Positions 7,768 to 15,117 of a stretch of DNA of 16,689 nucleotides are shown here, one piece after another. Both the position numbers and the translations under genes were made by a program. The notes below the pieces were generated by a model. That model had not been told where the DNA came from. It saw only the letters and a list, made by a program, of their open reading frames with translations, and searched no databases. Position 1 is the first letter of the stretch. Each line of letters starts with the position of its first letter. Source of the stretch: an uncultured Alphaproteobacteria bacterium (GTDB lineage: Bacteria; Pseudomonadota; Alphaproteobacteria; Caulobacterales; Caulobacteraceae); assembly GCA_903933475.1 (NCBI GenBank), contig CAIZKE010000130.1, positions 1 through 16,689 on the forward strand, in the 5' to 3' direction.

Positions 7768-9035
7768 TGGTGCCAGACCCGGAGTTCGCCCCAGAGACGG
7801 TTCCGGACAGCCTTGCCGCCTGCCGCCGACGGGACCGGGCCGACCCTCTGTCGGCCCTGGCCCGGCGCTTTCGCCTGCCTGCCGGCGTCATCTACCTGGA
7901 CGGAAACTCCCTGGGACCTCTCCCGCGGGCATCGGAGGTGGCGGTCCGCCGCGCGACGGCGGCCGAGTGGGGCCGCTCCCTCGTGCGCGGCTGGAACACC
8001 GACGACTGGATCGGCCTGCCAGACCGTACCGCCGCCCGCATCGCCCCCCTGATCGGTGCCAACCCCGACGAAGTCGCCTGCGCGGACTCGGTCTCGGTCA
8101 ACCTGTTCAAGCTGGCGGCTGGGGCCCTGGCCCTGAGGCCGGACCGGAAGGTCCTGCTGGGGGTCGAGGGCGATTTTCCCACGGACGGCTACATGCTTCA
8201 GGGCCTGGCGGCGATCCGGCCAGACATCCGCATACAGACTGTTTCAAGGGAGGCGCTACCGGAGGCCCTGTCGGAGGACGTCGCCCTGCTGGTCCTGAGC
8301 CACGCCGACTATCGCACCGGCACCCTGGCCGACCTGTCCGGCCTGACCCGCCGGGCCTCGGAGGCGGGGGTCCTGACCCTCTGGGACCTCAGCCACACGG
8401 CGGGCCTGGCGCCCGTCGGCCTGAACGCTGCCGGCGCGGACATGGCGGTGGGCTGCGGCTACAAATACCTGAACGGCGGCCCGGGCGCGCCGGCCTTCGC
8501 CTTCCTGGCCCGCCGTCACCACGCCGCCTTCGCCAGTCCCCTGTCCGGCTGGATGGGGCACGCCCGGCCCTTCGCCTTCGAGCCCGGCTACGCCCCGGCC
8601 CCGGGGGCGGCCCGGCTGATGGCGGGAACGCCGCCCATCCTGTCCCTGACCGCCCTGCACGCCGCCCTGGGCGTCTTCGAGGGCCTCGATCCCGCCGCCC
8701 TCCTGGCCCGGTCGCGGGCTCTGTCCAGCCTCTTCAAGCGCCGGGCGGGACCGACCCTCTCGGCCCACGGCTTCCGCCTCGTCTCCCCGGATCGACCGGA
8801 GGCCAGGGGCGGCCACCTGTCCTTCGCCCACCCCCACGCCTATCCGGTGGTGCAGGCCCTGATTGCCGCTGGCGTGATCGGCGACTTCCGCGCCCCGGAT
8901 CTGATTCGGCTGGGCTTCTCGCCCCTCTTCCTGAGCCGGGCCGGCGTCTGGGCGGCGGCGGAGCGTTTCACCCGGGTGATGGAGACCGGTGCCTGGCGCG
9001 ATCCCGCCTTCGCCGCCAAGCAAAGGGTCACATGA
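7767..9035 (+). CDS. kynU: Kynureninase
   Basis: A 422-residue PLP enzyme that cleaves L-kynurenine to anthranilate and L-alanine in cytoplasmic tryptophan breakdown. Seen: the N-terminal YLDGNSLGPLP (residues 43-53), GWNTDDWIGLP (75-85), the cofactor-binding WDLSH with D207 and H210, and the PLP lysine K233 in GYKYLNGGPG. Late C-terminal segments GGHLSFAHPHAY and FRAPDLIRLGFSPLF match the family. The start ATG at 7767 shares its first base with the TGA of the PHP gene (TGATG), with AAGGT just upstream. An upstream in-frame start at 7728 would overlap the PHP gene by 40 bases and is not needed. kynB follows with an ATGA overlap, which supports the assignment. The length is normal for the family. 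Confidence 0.95.
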   Translation: MVPDPEFAPETVPDSLAACRRRDRADPLSALARRFRLPAGVIYLDGNSLGPLPRASEVAVRRATAAEWGRSLVRGWNTDDWIGLPDRTAARIAPLIGANPDEVACADSVSVNLFKLAAGALALRPDRKVLLGVEGDFPTDGYMLQGLAAIRPDIRIQTVSREALPEALSEDVALLVLSHADYRTGTLADLSGLTRRASEAGVLTLWDLSHTAGLAPVGLNAAGADMAVGCGYKYLNGGPGAPAFAFLARRHHAAFASPLSGWMGHARPFAFEPGYAPAPGAARLMAGTPPILSLTALHAALGVFEGLDPAALLARSRALSSLFKRRAGPTLSAHGFRLVSPDRPEARGGHLSFAHPHAYPVVQALIAAGVIGDFRAPDLIRLGFSPLFLSRAGVWAAAERFTRVMETGAWRDPAFAAKQRVT

Positions 9036-9682
9036 CCGGGCCCCGGGACGAAGCCGGCCGCCGGCTCTACGATATCTCCCAGCCCTTGCGGCCCGACCTG
9101 CCGGTCTGGCCCGGCGATACGCCCTTCGGCCTGGAGCGGACCTGGGTGCTGGCGGACGGATGCCCGGTGAACGTCTCGCGCCTGACCCTGTCGACCCATT
9201 CCGGCGCCCACGCCGACGCCCCCCTGCACTTCGATCCCGCCGGCGCGGCCATCGATGCGGTGGACCTCGTCCCCTACCTGGGGCCCGCCCAGCTGGTCTC
9301 GGTGACGCAGGGGCCCGACCGCATCGGCCCCGAGGAGGTCCTGCCGCGTCTGGTGCCGGGAACCTGCCGCGTCCTGCTGCGCACCTTCGAGGCCTTTCCC
9401 CATGACGCCTGGCCGGAGCGCTTCCGCACGCCCGCCCCGGACCTGGTGGAGGCCCTTGGCGGGGCCGGCGTCCGCCTGCTGGGGATCGACGGGCCCTCCC
9501 TGGACCCGGAGGACGCCAAGGACCTCGTCAGCCACCAGGCCCTGGGCCGGTGGCGCATGGCGGTCCTGGAGGGCCTGGTCTTCGACGGAGTCCCCGACGG
9601 CCGATACGAGCTGATCGCCCCGCCCCTGCGCCTTTCCGGTGCCGACGCCTCGCCCGTGCGGGCCGTGCTGCGGGACCTCTGA
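9032..9682 (+). CDS. kynB: Kynurenine formamidase (arylformamidase)
   Basis: A 216-residue bacterial-type cyclase-like hydrolase that converts N-formylkynurenine to kynurenine and formate. Seen: YDISQPL near the N-terminus, VWPGDTP (residues 25-31), the metal-binding STHSGAHADAP with H56, H60 and D62, GIDGPSLDPE (151-160), and the late pair H168 and E180 with the 12-residue spacing usual for KynB. The ATG overlaps the kynU TGA as ATGA, so translation is coupled to kynureninase, its partner in the pathway. AAAGGG lies about 5 bases upstream. The first pathway enzyme, tryptophan 2,3-dioxygenase, is not in the window. Confidence rests on both the motif and the neighbour. Confidence 0.95.
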   Translation: MTGPRDEAGRRLYDISQPLRPDLPVWPGDTPFGLERTWVLADGCPVNVSRLTLSTHSGAHADAPLHFDPAGAAIDAVDLVPYLGPAQLVSVTQGPDRIGPEEVLPRLVPGTCRVLLRTFEAFPHDAWPERFRTPAPDLVEALGGAGVRLLGIDGPSLDPEDAKDLVSHQALGRWRMAVLEGLVFDGVPDGRYELIAPPLRLSGADASPVRAVLRDL

Positions 9683-9753
9683 AGGCCCCCCTCGCCCTGC
9701 GCGCCGGGCGTGCTAGTTTGCCTGCGAAGCTAAAGACAAGTCGGGGAGTGACC
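9683..9753 (+). promoter_or_regulatory. Gap between kyn genes and sugar cassette; possible promoter
   Basis: This 71-base gap is the only real break between the kynurenine genes and the five-gene cassette. It holds a weak 5-bp hairpin (CGCCC 9693-9697 with GGGCG 9706-9710), a GCTAAAGA (9729-9736) resembling the alphaproteobacterial -10 box GCTANAWC, and the ribosome site GGGGAG (9743-9748), five bases before the ATG. No matching -35 at proper distance is evident; the TTGCCTG nearby is too close. Separate transcription of the cassette is possible but unproven. Confidence 0.3.
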
Positions 9754-10803
9754 ATGAAGGGACCAGGAATTTTCCTCGCCCAGTTCGCCGGGGACGAGGC
9801 GCCGTTCAACACCTTGCCCGCCCTTGGAAAGTGGGTGGCGGACATGGGGTACAAGGGGGTCCAGATCCCCACCTGGGATCGCCGCCTGTTCGACCTGAAG
9901 CTGGCGTCCGAGAGCGACGCCTACTGCGACGAGGTCAAGGGCAGGCTGGCCGACCTCGGCCTGGAGGTCTCCGAGCTATCCACTCACAGCCAGGGCCAGC
10001 TGGTGGCGGTCCACCCGGCCTATGACGAGATGTTCGATGGCGGGGTCCCCTCCGCCGTGCGCGGCAATCCCGCTGCCCGGCAGGCCTGGGCCGTGGACCA
10101 GGTCCTGATGGGGGCCAAGGCCTCGCGCCGGATGGGCCTGCCCGCCAGCGTCACCTTCTCGGGCTCCCTGGCCTGGCCCTATTTCTATCCCTATCCCCAG
10201 CGCCCCGCCGGCCTGGTGGAAGAGGCCTTCGACGAGCTGGCCCGGCGCTGGCGGCCCATCCTGGATGCCTACGAGGAGGCGGGTGTCGACCTCTGCTACG
10301 AGGTGCATCCCAGCGAGGACCTGTTCGACGGGGCGACGGTGGAGATGTTCTGGGACCGGGTGGACTACCACCCACGGGCCTGCCTGCTCTACGACCCCAG
10401 CCACTTCGTCCTGCAGCAGCTGGACTATCTGGAATACATCGACCTCTACCATGAGCGGATCCGGATGTTCCACGTGAAGGACGCCGAGTTCCGGCCCACG
10501 GGACGCCAGGGGGTCTATTCCGGCTACCAGCCCTGGAAGGACCGCGCCGGCCGCTTCCGCTCCCTCGGCGACGGCCAGGTCGACTTCCGCGCCATCTTCT
10601 CCAAGTTCGCCCAGTACGGCTACGAGGGCTGGGCGGTACTGGAGTGGGAGTGCGCCCTCAAGGCGCCCGAGGACGGGGCCCGGGAAGGGGCACCCTTCAT
10701 CCGCGACCACATCATCAACGTGACCGGCAAGAGCTTCGACGACTTCGTCGCCACAGGCGTCGACGCCGCCGCCAACCGCCGGATGCTCGGCCTTGATCGC
10801 TGA
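9754..10803 (+). CDS. Sugar phosphate isomerase/epimerase-like TIM barrel (first of three)
   Basis: A 349-residue cytoplasmic xylose-isomerase-like barrel (AP_endonuc_2 superfamily). Seen: strand MGYKGVQIP (31-39), SELSTHSQGQLV, and probable metal ligands E183 (CYEVHPS), D214 (LYDPSHF), H240 (FHVKDAEF) and E297/E299 (VLEWE). The family usually uses a Glu-Asp-His-Glu set on one divalent metal for ketose isomerisation, epimerisation or related enolisation. It is longer than the other two isomerases in this operon, with extra segments around 85-110 and 245-275 that probably shape the substrate pocket. GGGGAG lies 5 bases before the ATG. It is the first gene of a coupled cassette; the next gene starts inside its last codons. 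The exact reaction is not predictable. Confidence 0.9.
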   Translation: MKGPGIFLAQFAGDEAPFNTLPALGKWVADMGYKGVQIPTWDRRLFDLKLASESDAYCDEVKGRLADLGLEVSELSTHSQGQLVAVHPAYDEMFDGGVPSAVRGNPAARQAWAVDQVLMGAKASRRMGLPASVTFSGSLAWPYFYPYPQRPAGLVEEAFDELARRWRPILDAYEEAGVDLCYEVHPSEDLFDGATVEMFWDRVDYHPRACLLYDPSHFVLQQLDYLEYIDLYHERIRMFHVKDAEFRPTGRQGVYSGYQPWKDRAGRFRSLGDGQVDFRAIFSKFAQYGYEGWAVLEWECALKAPEDGAREGAPFIRDHIINVTGKSFDDFVATGVDAAANRRMLGLDR

Positions 10804-11953
10804 TCCCCGGCTCAGGCTCGGCATGGTCGGCGGCGGCGAGGGGGCCTTCATCGGCGCCGTCCACCGCATGGCCGCCCGGCTGGACGACCGCTGGACCCTG
10901 GTCGCCGGCGCCTTCAGCGCCGATTCGGCCCGGTCCCGGGACTTCGGCCGGTCCCTGGGCCTGGCCGAGGACCGCTGCTACGGCGACTGGGCCCAGATGG
11001 CTCGGGCCGAGGCTGCCCGGCCCGACCGGCTGGACGCCGTGGCCATCGTCACCCCCAACCACCTGCACTTCGCCCCGGCCCTGGCCTTCCTGGAGGCGGG
11101 GGTGGCGGTGATCTGCGACAAGCCCCTGACCAGCCGCCTGGCCGACGCCCTGGCCCTGGAGGCGGCATCGGCGCGCATGGGCGGGACCCTCGTCCTGACC
11201 CACAACTACAGCGGCTATCCCATGGTCCGGCAGGCCCGGGACATGGTGGCCGGGGGCCTCCTGGGGGACCTCCGGGTCATCCAGGCCGAGTACGCCCAGG
11301 ACTGGCTGGCCCGGGACCTGTCCGGCAACAAGCAGGCGGACTGGCGGGGCGACCCGGAGCGGGCCGGGGCCGGCGGCGCCCTGGGCGACATCGCCACCCA
11401 CGCCTACCACCTCGCGGGCTTCGTCACCGGGCTGAGGGCCGAGGCGGTCAGCGCCGAGACCTCGCGCTTCGTGGCCGGCCGCCGGCTCGACGACGATGTC
11501 CAGGTCCGCCTGCGCTGGCCGGGCGGGGTCCGCGGCCAGCTCTGGGCCAGCCAGGTGGCCATCGGCGCCTCCAATGCCCTGCGCCTGCGAATCATCGGCT
11601 CCGACGCGGCCCTGGACTGGTCGCAGGAGACGCCCGACCTCCTGGGCTTCACCCGGCTGGGCGAGGCGCCCCAGGTGCTGCGCCGGGGCGGACCGGGCCT
11701 GTCCCCCGCCGCTGCGGCCGCCACCCGCCTGCCTGCCGGCCATCCCGAGGGCTATCTGGAGGGGTTCGCCCAGATCTATGCCGACGCCGCCGACCTGGTC
11801 GCAGCCCGTCGGGCGGGCCAGACGCCGCCACTTCACCTTGCGGGACTGCCCGGCCTGGCCGACGGTGTGGACGGCCTGAGGTTCATCACCGCCGCCGTGC
11901 GCAGCGCGGCCGCCGACGGGGCCTGGGTCCCGCTGAAGGAGGTTTCCGAATGA
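10793..11953 (+). CDS. Gfo/Idh/MocA family NAD(P)-dependent oxidoreductase
   Basis: A 386-residue two-domain dehydrogenase. Seen: an N-terminal Rossmann fold with a glycine-rich loop VGGGEGAFIG (residues 12-21), VTPNHLHF (87-94), and CDKP with the catalytic Lys110 (the family EKP motif, here DKP). Next is the C-terminal substrate domain with GGALGDIATHAYHL, where D199 and H203 complete the usual Lys-Asp-His catalytic triad. Known members oxidise or reduce sugars, inositols and keto-sugars using NAD(P). The start is a TTG at 10793 overlapping the previous gene by 11 bases; the next ATG (10823) would remove the first beta strand (RLRLGMVGGG), so TTG is preferred. It overlaps the next gene by 4 bases. 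Role inferred: redox partner or reducer of the keto product made by the GMC enzyme. Confidence 0.93.
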   Translation: MIADPRLRLGMVGGGEGAFIGAVHRMAARLDDRWTLVAGAFSADSARSRDFGRSLGLAEDRCYGDWAQMARAEAARPDRLDAVAIVTPNHLHFAPALAFLEAGVAVICDKPLTSRLADALALEAASARMGGTLVLTHNYSGYPMVRQARDMVAGGLLGDLRVIQAEYAQDWLARDLSGNKQADWRGDPERAGAGGALGDIATHAYHLAGFVTGLRAEAVSAETSRFVAGRRLDDDVQVRLRWPGGVRGQLWASQVAIGASNALRLRIIGSDAALDWSQETPDLLGFTRLGEAPQVLRRGGPGLSPAAAAATRLPAGHPEGYLEGFAQIYADAADLVAARRAGQTPPLHLAGLPGLADGVDGLRFITAAVRSAAADGAWVPLKEVSE

Positions 11954-12735
11954 TCCGTCAGAGCTTTGCCTGGTGGTCCTTCGCCATGGCGCCCGACACC
12001 GACGCCCGGGCCCTGCTGGCCGGCGCCGCCGGCGCCGGCGCGAAGGGCGTGGAAATGCTACCCGACGACCTGTGGCCTGTCGCCCAGGACCTGGGCCTGA
12101 CCGTCGTCACCCTCAGTGGCCACGCCCTGGAGACCGGGTTCAACGATCCCTCCCGGCACGCCGCCCTTCGCGATGAGGTCCGCCGCCGGATCGACGCCGC
12201 CGCCGCCGGAGGCTGCGAGGCGGTGATCGTCTTCTCGGGCTCGCGGATCGGCGACGGCGCCGACGCCCCGGCCATCGCCGCCTGCGTCGAGGGCCTGGGC
12301 CCGGTGGTCGCCCATGCCAAGGCGGCGGGCGTTCGCCTGCTCCTGGAGCTGCTGAACAGCAAGGTCGACCATCCCGGCCAACAGTGCGACCGCACCGCCT
12401 TTGGCGCGGCGATAGTCCGCCAGTTGGACGATCCGGCCCTGCGCCTCCTCTACGACGGCTACCACATGCAGCTGATGGAGGGGGACCTGAGCCGGACGAT
12501 CACCGACAATCTCGACCTGATCGGCCATGTCCACACCGCCGGCGCCCCGGGCCGCCGCGACCTGGACGACCGGCAGGAAATCAACTGGCGGGCCATCGCC
12601 GCCCTGCTCGCCCGCAAGGGCTACGGCCAGTGGGTGGGCCACGAGTTCGTGCCACGCGGGGAGCCTGTCGCCGCCCTCGCCGCCGCCATCGCCCTTTTCA
12701 ACGCCGGCGCGGAACAAGGATCCCGGAATGTTTGA
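11950..12735 (+). CDS. Hydroxypyruvate-isomerase-like TIM barrel protein
   Basis: A 261-residue TIM barrel resembling Hyi and OtnI-type isomerases. Seen: RQSFAWWSF at the N-terminus, E133 (LLLELLNSKVDH), D169 (YDGYHMQLMEGDL), H195 (HVHTAG), the family hallmark DRQEINWRAI (207-216), and E232 (GHEFVPRG). The metal-binding Glu-Asp-His-Glu set is complete. Known relatives interconvert hydroxypyruvate and tartronate semialdehyde or related keto-acids and ketoses. A strong AAGGAGG lies 6 bases before the ATG, and ATGA overlaps the preceding stop. It is the middle gene of the cassette, and its end overlaps the GMC gene by 8 bases. No glyoxylate carboligase or tartronate reductase neighbours exist, so a true Hyi role in glyoxylate metabolism is unlikely; a sugar-derived substrate is more plausible. 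Confidence 0.88.
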   Translation: MIRQSFAWWSFAMAPDTDARALLAGAAGAGAKGVEMLPDDLWPVAQDLGLTVVTLSGHALETGFNDPSRHAALRDEVRRRIDAAAAGGCEAVIVFSGSRIGDGADAPAIAACVEGLGPVVAHAKAAGVRLLLELLNSKVDHPGQQCDRTAFGAAIVRQLDDPALRLLYDGYHMQLMEGDLSRTITDNLDLIGHVHTAGAPGRRDLDDRQEINWRAIAALLARKGYGQWVGHEFVPRGEPVAALAAAIALFNAGAEQGSRNV

Positions 12736-14389
12736 TGCCATCGTCGTCGGGTCGGGGATCAGCGGCGGCTGGGTCGCCAAGGAGCTGTGCGAGCGGGGCC
12801 TGAAGGTCCTCATGCTCGAGCGCGGGCCGGAAATCCGCCATGGCGAGGACTACAGCCAGGACCTCGCCGCCTCCCTCCGGCGCAGCGAGGACCAGATCCC
12901 CCTGGAGGAGCGCGAGAAGCACTACCCCTACTATGCCGGGGTCTCCTACGCCCTGTTCGAATCCAACAAGAAGTTCTGGGCCAGCGACTACGACCACCCC
13001 TACGAGACCGCGCCCGGCAAGCCCTACCGGTGGATCCGGGGCTACCAGCTGGGCGGTCGCTCCCTCACCTGGGGCCGGCAGTCCTACCGCTGGGCGCCGC
13101 AGGACTTCGAGTCCAACCTGAAGGATGGCCACGGGGTGGACTGGCCAATCCGGTATGACGACCTCGCCCCCTGGTATGACCACGTGGAGGCCTTCGCCGG
13201 GATCAGCGGCGATTATGACGGGCTCTGCCAGCTGCCCGACGGCGACTTCCTGCCGCCCTGGCCCATGAATGTGGTCGAGGAGGCAGCCAAGGCCAACATC
13301 GAGGCGGCCTTCCCCACCCGGCGCATGATCATGGGCCGGGTCGCCAACCTCAGCCGGACGACCAAGACGCACCAGGACCTCGGCCGCAAGCGCTGCGAGG
13401 GCAAGCTGGCCTGCGCCCATGGCTGCACCCTGGGTGGCTACTTCTCGACCCAGGCGGCGACCCTTCCCGCCGCCCTGGCCACGGGCAACCTGACCGTCGT
13501 GACCGACGCCGTGGTCGCCTCGGTGGAGCATGACCCCGTCCTCGGCCGCGTCACCGGCGTGCGGGTGGTCGACCGCAATACCCGCGAGGGGCGCACCTAT
13601 TCGGCCCGGATGGTCTTCCTCAACGCCTCCAGCATCAACACCTCCGCCCTGCTCCTGAACTCGGTGTCGGAGGCCTTCCCGCGCGGCCTCGCCAACGGCA
13701 GCGACCAGGTCGGGCGCAACCTGATGGACCATGTCAGCACCCGGCCCATCGTCGGCCGCTGGCCAGGTTTCCAGGACCAGCACGATCCCGGCGAGCGCCC
13801 GACGGGCATCTACATCCCGCGCTACGCCAACGTCACGGAGTCGGACAAGCCCTACCTGCGCGGCTTCGGCATGCAGGGCGGGGCGGTGCGCTCCCGCCGG
13901 TCCGAGGCTCCTGGCGGCCTGCCCTGGTCCATGTCCCTCATGCCCTTCGGCGAGGTCCTGCCCAACCCCGACAACCGCGTCACCCTGTCGGCGAGCCGAA
14001 GGGACTCCTGGGGCGTGCCCGTCCCGATCATCGATGCCGCCCACGGCCGCAATGAATACCTGATGATGCGCGAGGCCGCCCACGACGCCTGGCAGATGCT
14101 CAAGGCCGCCGGCTGCGTCGATCTCAACCGCTGGGAGGAGGCCGCCGAACACGTCACCCCGCCCGGCGACCGCATCCACGAGATGGGCACGGCGCGCATG
14201 GGCCGCGACCCGGCGACCTCGGTGGTGAACGGCTGGGGCCAGGCGCACGAGGTTTCCAACCTCTTCCTCTCCGACGGGGCGGTCATGGCCTCCAGCGCCT
14301 CGATGAACCCCTCCCTGACCTACATGGCCCTGTCCGCCCGGACGGCGAACCATGCCGCCGACCTCCTTCGCGACGGAGCCTTCGAATGA
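12728..14389 (+). CDS. GMC family FAD-dependent oxidoreductase (sugar/glycoside oxidation candidate)
   Basis: A 553-residue flavoprotein. Seen: FAD-binding GSGISGG (residues 8-14), ERGPE (31-35), the GMC signature around GYQLGGRSLTWGRQ (105-118), CAHGCTLGGYFSTQAATLPA (229-248), and the catalytic pair H484 (IHEMGTARMG) and N527 (SMNPSL). C-terminal sequence TYMALSARTANHAADLL is typical of the gluconate/glucoside dehydrogenase and pyranose oxidase-like branch. No signal peptide or twin-Arg motif is present, so it should act in the cytoplasm. No small subunit or cytochrome c partner lies nearby, unlike periplasmic gluconate/glucoside dehydrogenases. AAGGA lies 7 bases before the ATG, within the end of the previous gene. 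Inference: oxidises a ring hydroxyl (C2 or C3) of an imported sugar or glycoside, with O2 or an unknown carrier as acceptor. Confidence 0.92.
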   Translation: MFDAIVVGSGISGGWVAKELCERGLKVLMLERGPEIRHGEDYSQDLAASLRRSEDQIPLEEREKHYPYYAGVSYALFESNKKFWASDYDHPYETAPGKPYRWIRGYQLGGRSLTWGRQSYRWAPQDFESNLKDGHGVDWPIRYDDLAPWYDHVEAFAGISGDYDGLCQLPDGDFLPPWPMNVVEEAAKANIEAAFPTRRMIMGRVANLSRTTKTHQDLGRKRCEGKLACAHGCTLGGYFSTQAATLPAALATGNLTVVTDAVVASVEHDPVLGRVTGVRVVDRNTREGRTYSARMVFLNASSINTSALLLNSVSEAFPRGLANGSDQVGRNLMDHVSTRPIVGRWPGFQDQHDPGERPTGIYIPRYANVTESDKPYLRGFGMQGGAVRSRRSEAPGGLPWSMSLMPFGEVLPNPDNRVTLSASRRDSWGVPVPIIDAAHGRNEYLMMREAAHDAWQMLKAAGCVDLNRWEEAAEHVTPPGDRIHEMGTARMGRDPATSVVNGWGQAHEVSNLFLSDGAVMASSASMNPSLTYMALSARTANHAADLLRDGAFE

Positions 14390-15117
14390 CCGCCTACGGC
14401 CTCCAGCTCTACACCCTGCGCAAGCCCTTTGCCGCCGACCCCAAGGGGACCCTCAGCCGCATCCGCGAGATCGGCTACGACGCGGTGGAGTTCGCCGCCC
14501 CCCTGTCCATGGACTTCGCCGACCTGGGGGCCCACCTCGCCGCCATCGGCCTGGACTGCCCCTCGGTCCACGCCGGGATCGACGACATGCGGGACCGACC
14601 CGACGCGGTCCTGGCCATGGCCCGGAACCTCGGCTGTCGCTGGATCGTCCTGCCCTTCGTCATGCCCGACCAGCGCGACTGGGACCGGGTGATCGCCGAC
14701 CTCAACGCCTTTGCGCACACGGCCAGCGACGCCGGCTTCCGCGTCGCCTACCACCACCACGACTTCGAGTTCGCCGCCGACCCTGACGGGACCCGCCCCT
14801 TCGACCGCCTGGTCGCTGGCCTCGACCCCGCCCTCGTCAGCTTCGAGCTGGACGTCTTCTGGCTGAAGCGCGGCGGCGAAGACCCCCTGGCCATGATCCG
14901 AAAGATGGCCGGTCGCGTGCGCCTCCTGCACCTGAAGGACTACCGGGCCGACGGCGGCATGGACGACGTGGGCGCCGGGACCCTCGACTTCCCCGCCCTC
15001 CTGGCCGCCGGCGCGGAAGCTGGCGTCGAGCACCGCTTCGTCGAACACGACTTCCCCCCCGAGCCCTACTGGCCCAGCGTGGAGGCGAGCTTGGGGTACC
15101 TGCGGGGACTGGGCTAG
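14386..15117 (+). CDS. Sugar phosphate isomerase/epimerase-like TIM barrel (third of three)
   Basis: A 243-residue compact barrel of the AP_endonuc_2 superfamily. Seen: GLQLYTLR at the N-terminus (residues 5-12), YDAVEFAAP (31-39), AYHHHDFEF (121-129) with E128, FELDVFW with D156, LLHLKDY with H182 and FVEHD with E220. This matches the usual sugar isomerase set that binds one divalent metal. The ATG at 14386 overlaps the GMC stop as ATGA, so it belongs to the same coupled operon and is the last gene of the cassette. Sequence composition drops in GC immediately after its TAG. Its final residues SLGYLRGLG are echoed about 550 bases downstream. The reaction (isomerase, epimerase or lyase on a keto-sugar) is undetermined. 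Confidence 0.92.
   Translation: MTAYGLQLYTLRKPFAADPKGTLSRIREIGYDAVEFAAPLSMDFADLGAHLAAIGLDCPSVHAGIDDMRDRPDAVLAMARNLGCRWIVLPFVMPDQRDWDRVIADLNAFAHTASDAGFRVAYHHHDFEFAADPDGTRPFDRLVAGLDPALVSFELDVFWLKRGGEDPLAMIRKMAGRVRLLHLKDYRADGGMDDVGAGTLDFPALLAAGAEAGVEHRFVEHDFPPEPYWPSVEASLGYLRGLG

Noticed and set aside
7736..9682. A 648-codon frame covering kynU and kynB
   Set aside because: Only its last 216 codons are real (kynB). The upstream part is the Pro/Gly/Arg-rich off-frame reading of kynU.
9718..9737. Promoter made of TTGCCTG and GCTAAAGAC before the sugar cassette
   Set aside because: The two boxes are only 4 bases apart, too close for a -35/-10 pair; only the -10-like element is kept, at low confidence.
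12698..14353. Minus-strand open frame of 551 codons opposite the GMC gene
   Set aside because: It is an antisense shadow with biased Gly/Val/His/Asp composition; the GMC gene on the other strand has complete catalytic motifs.
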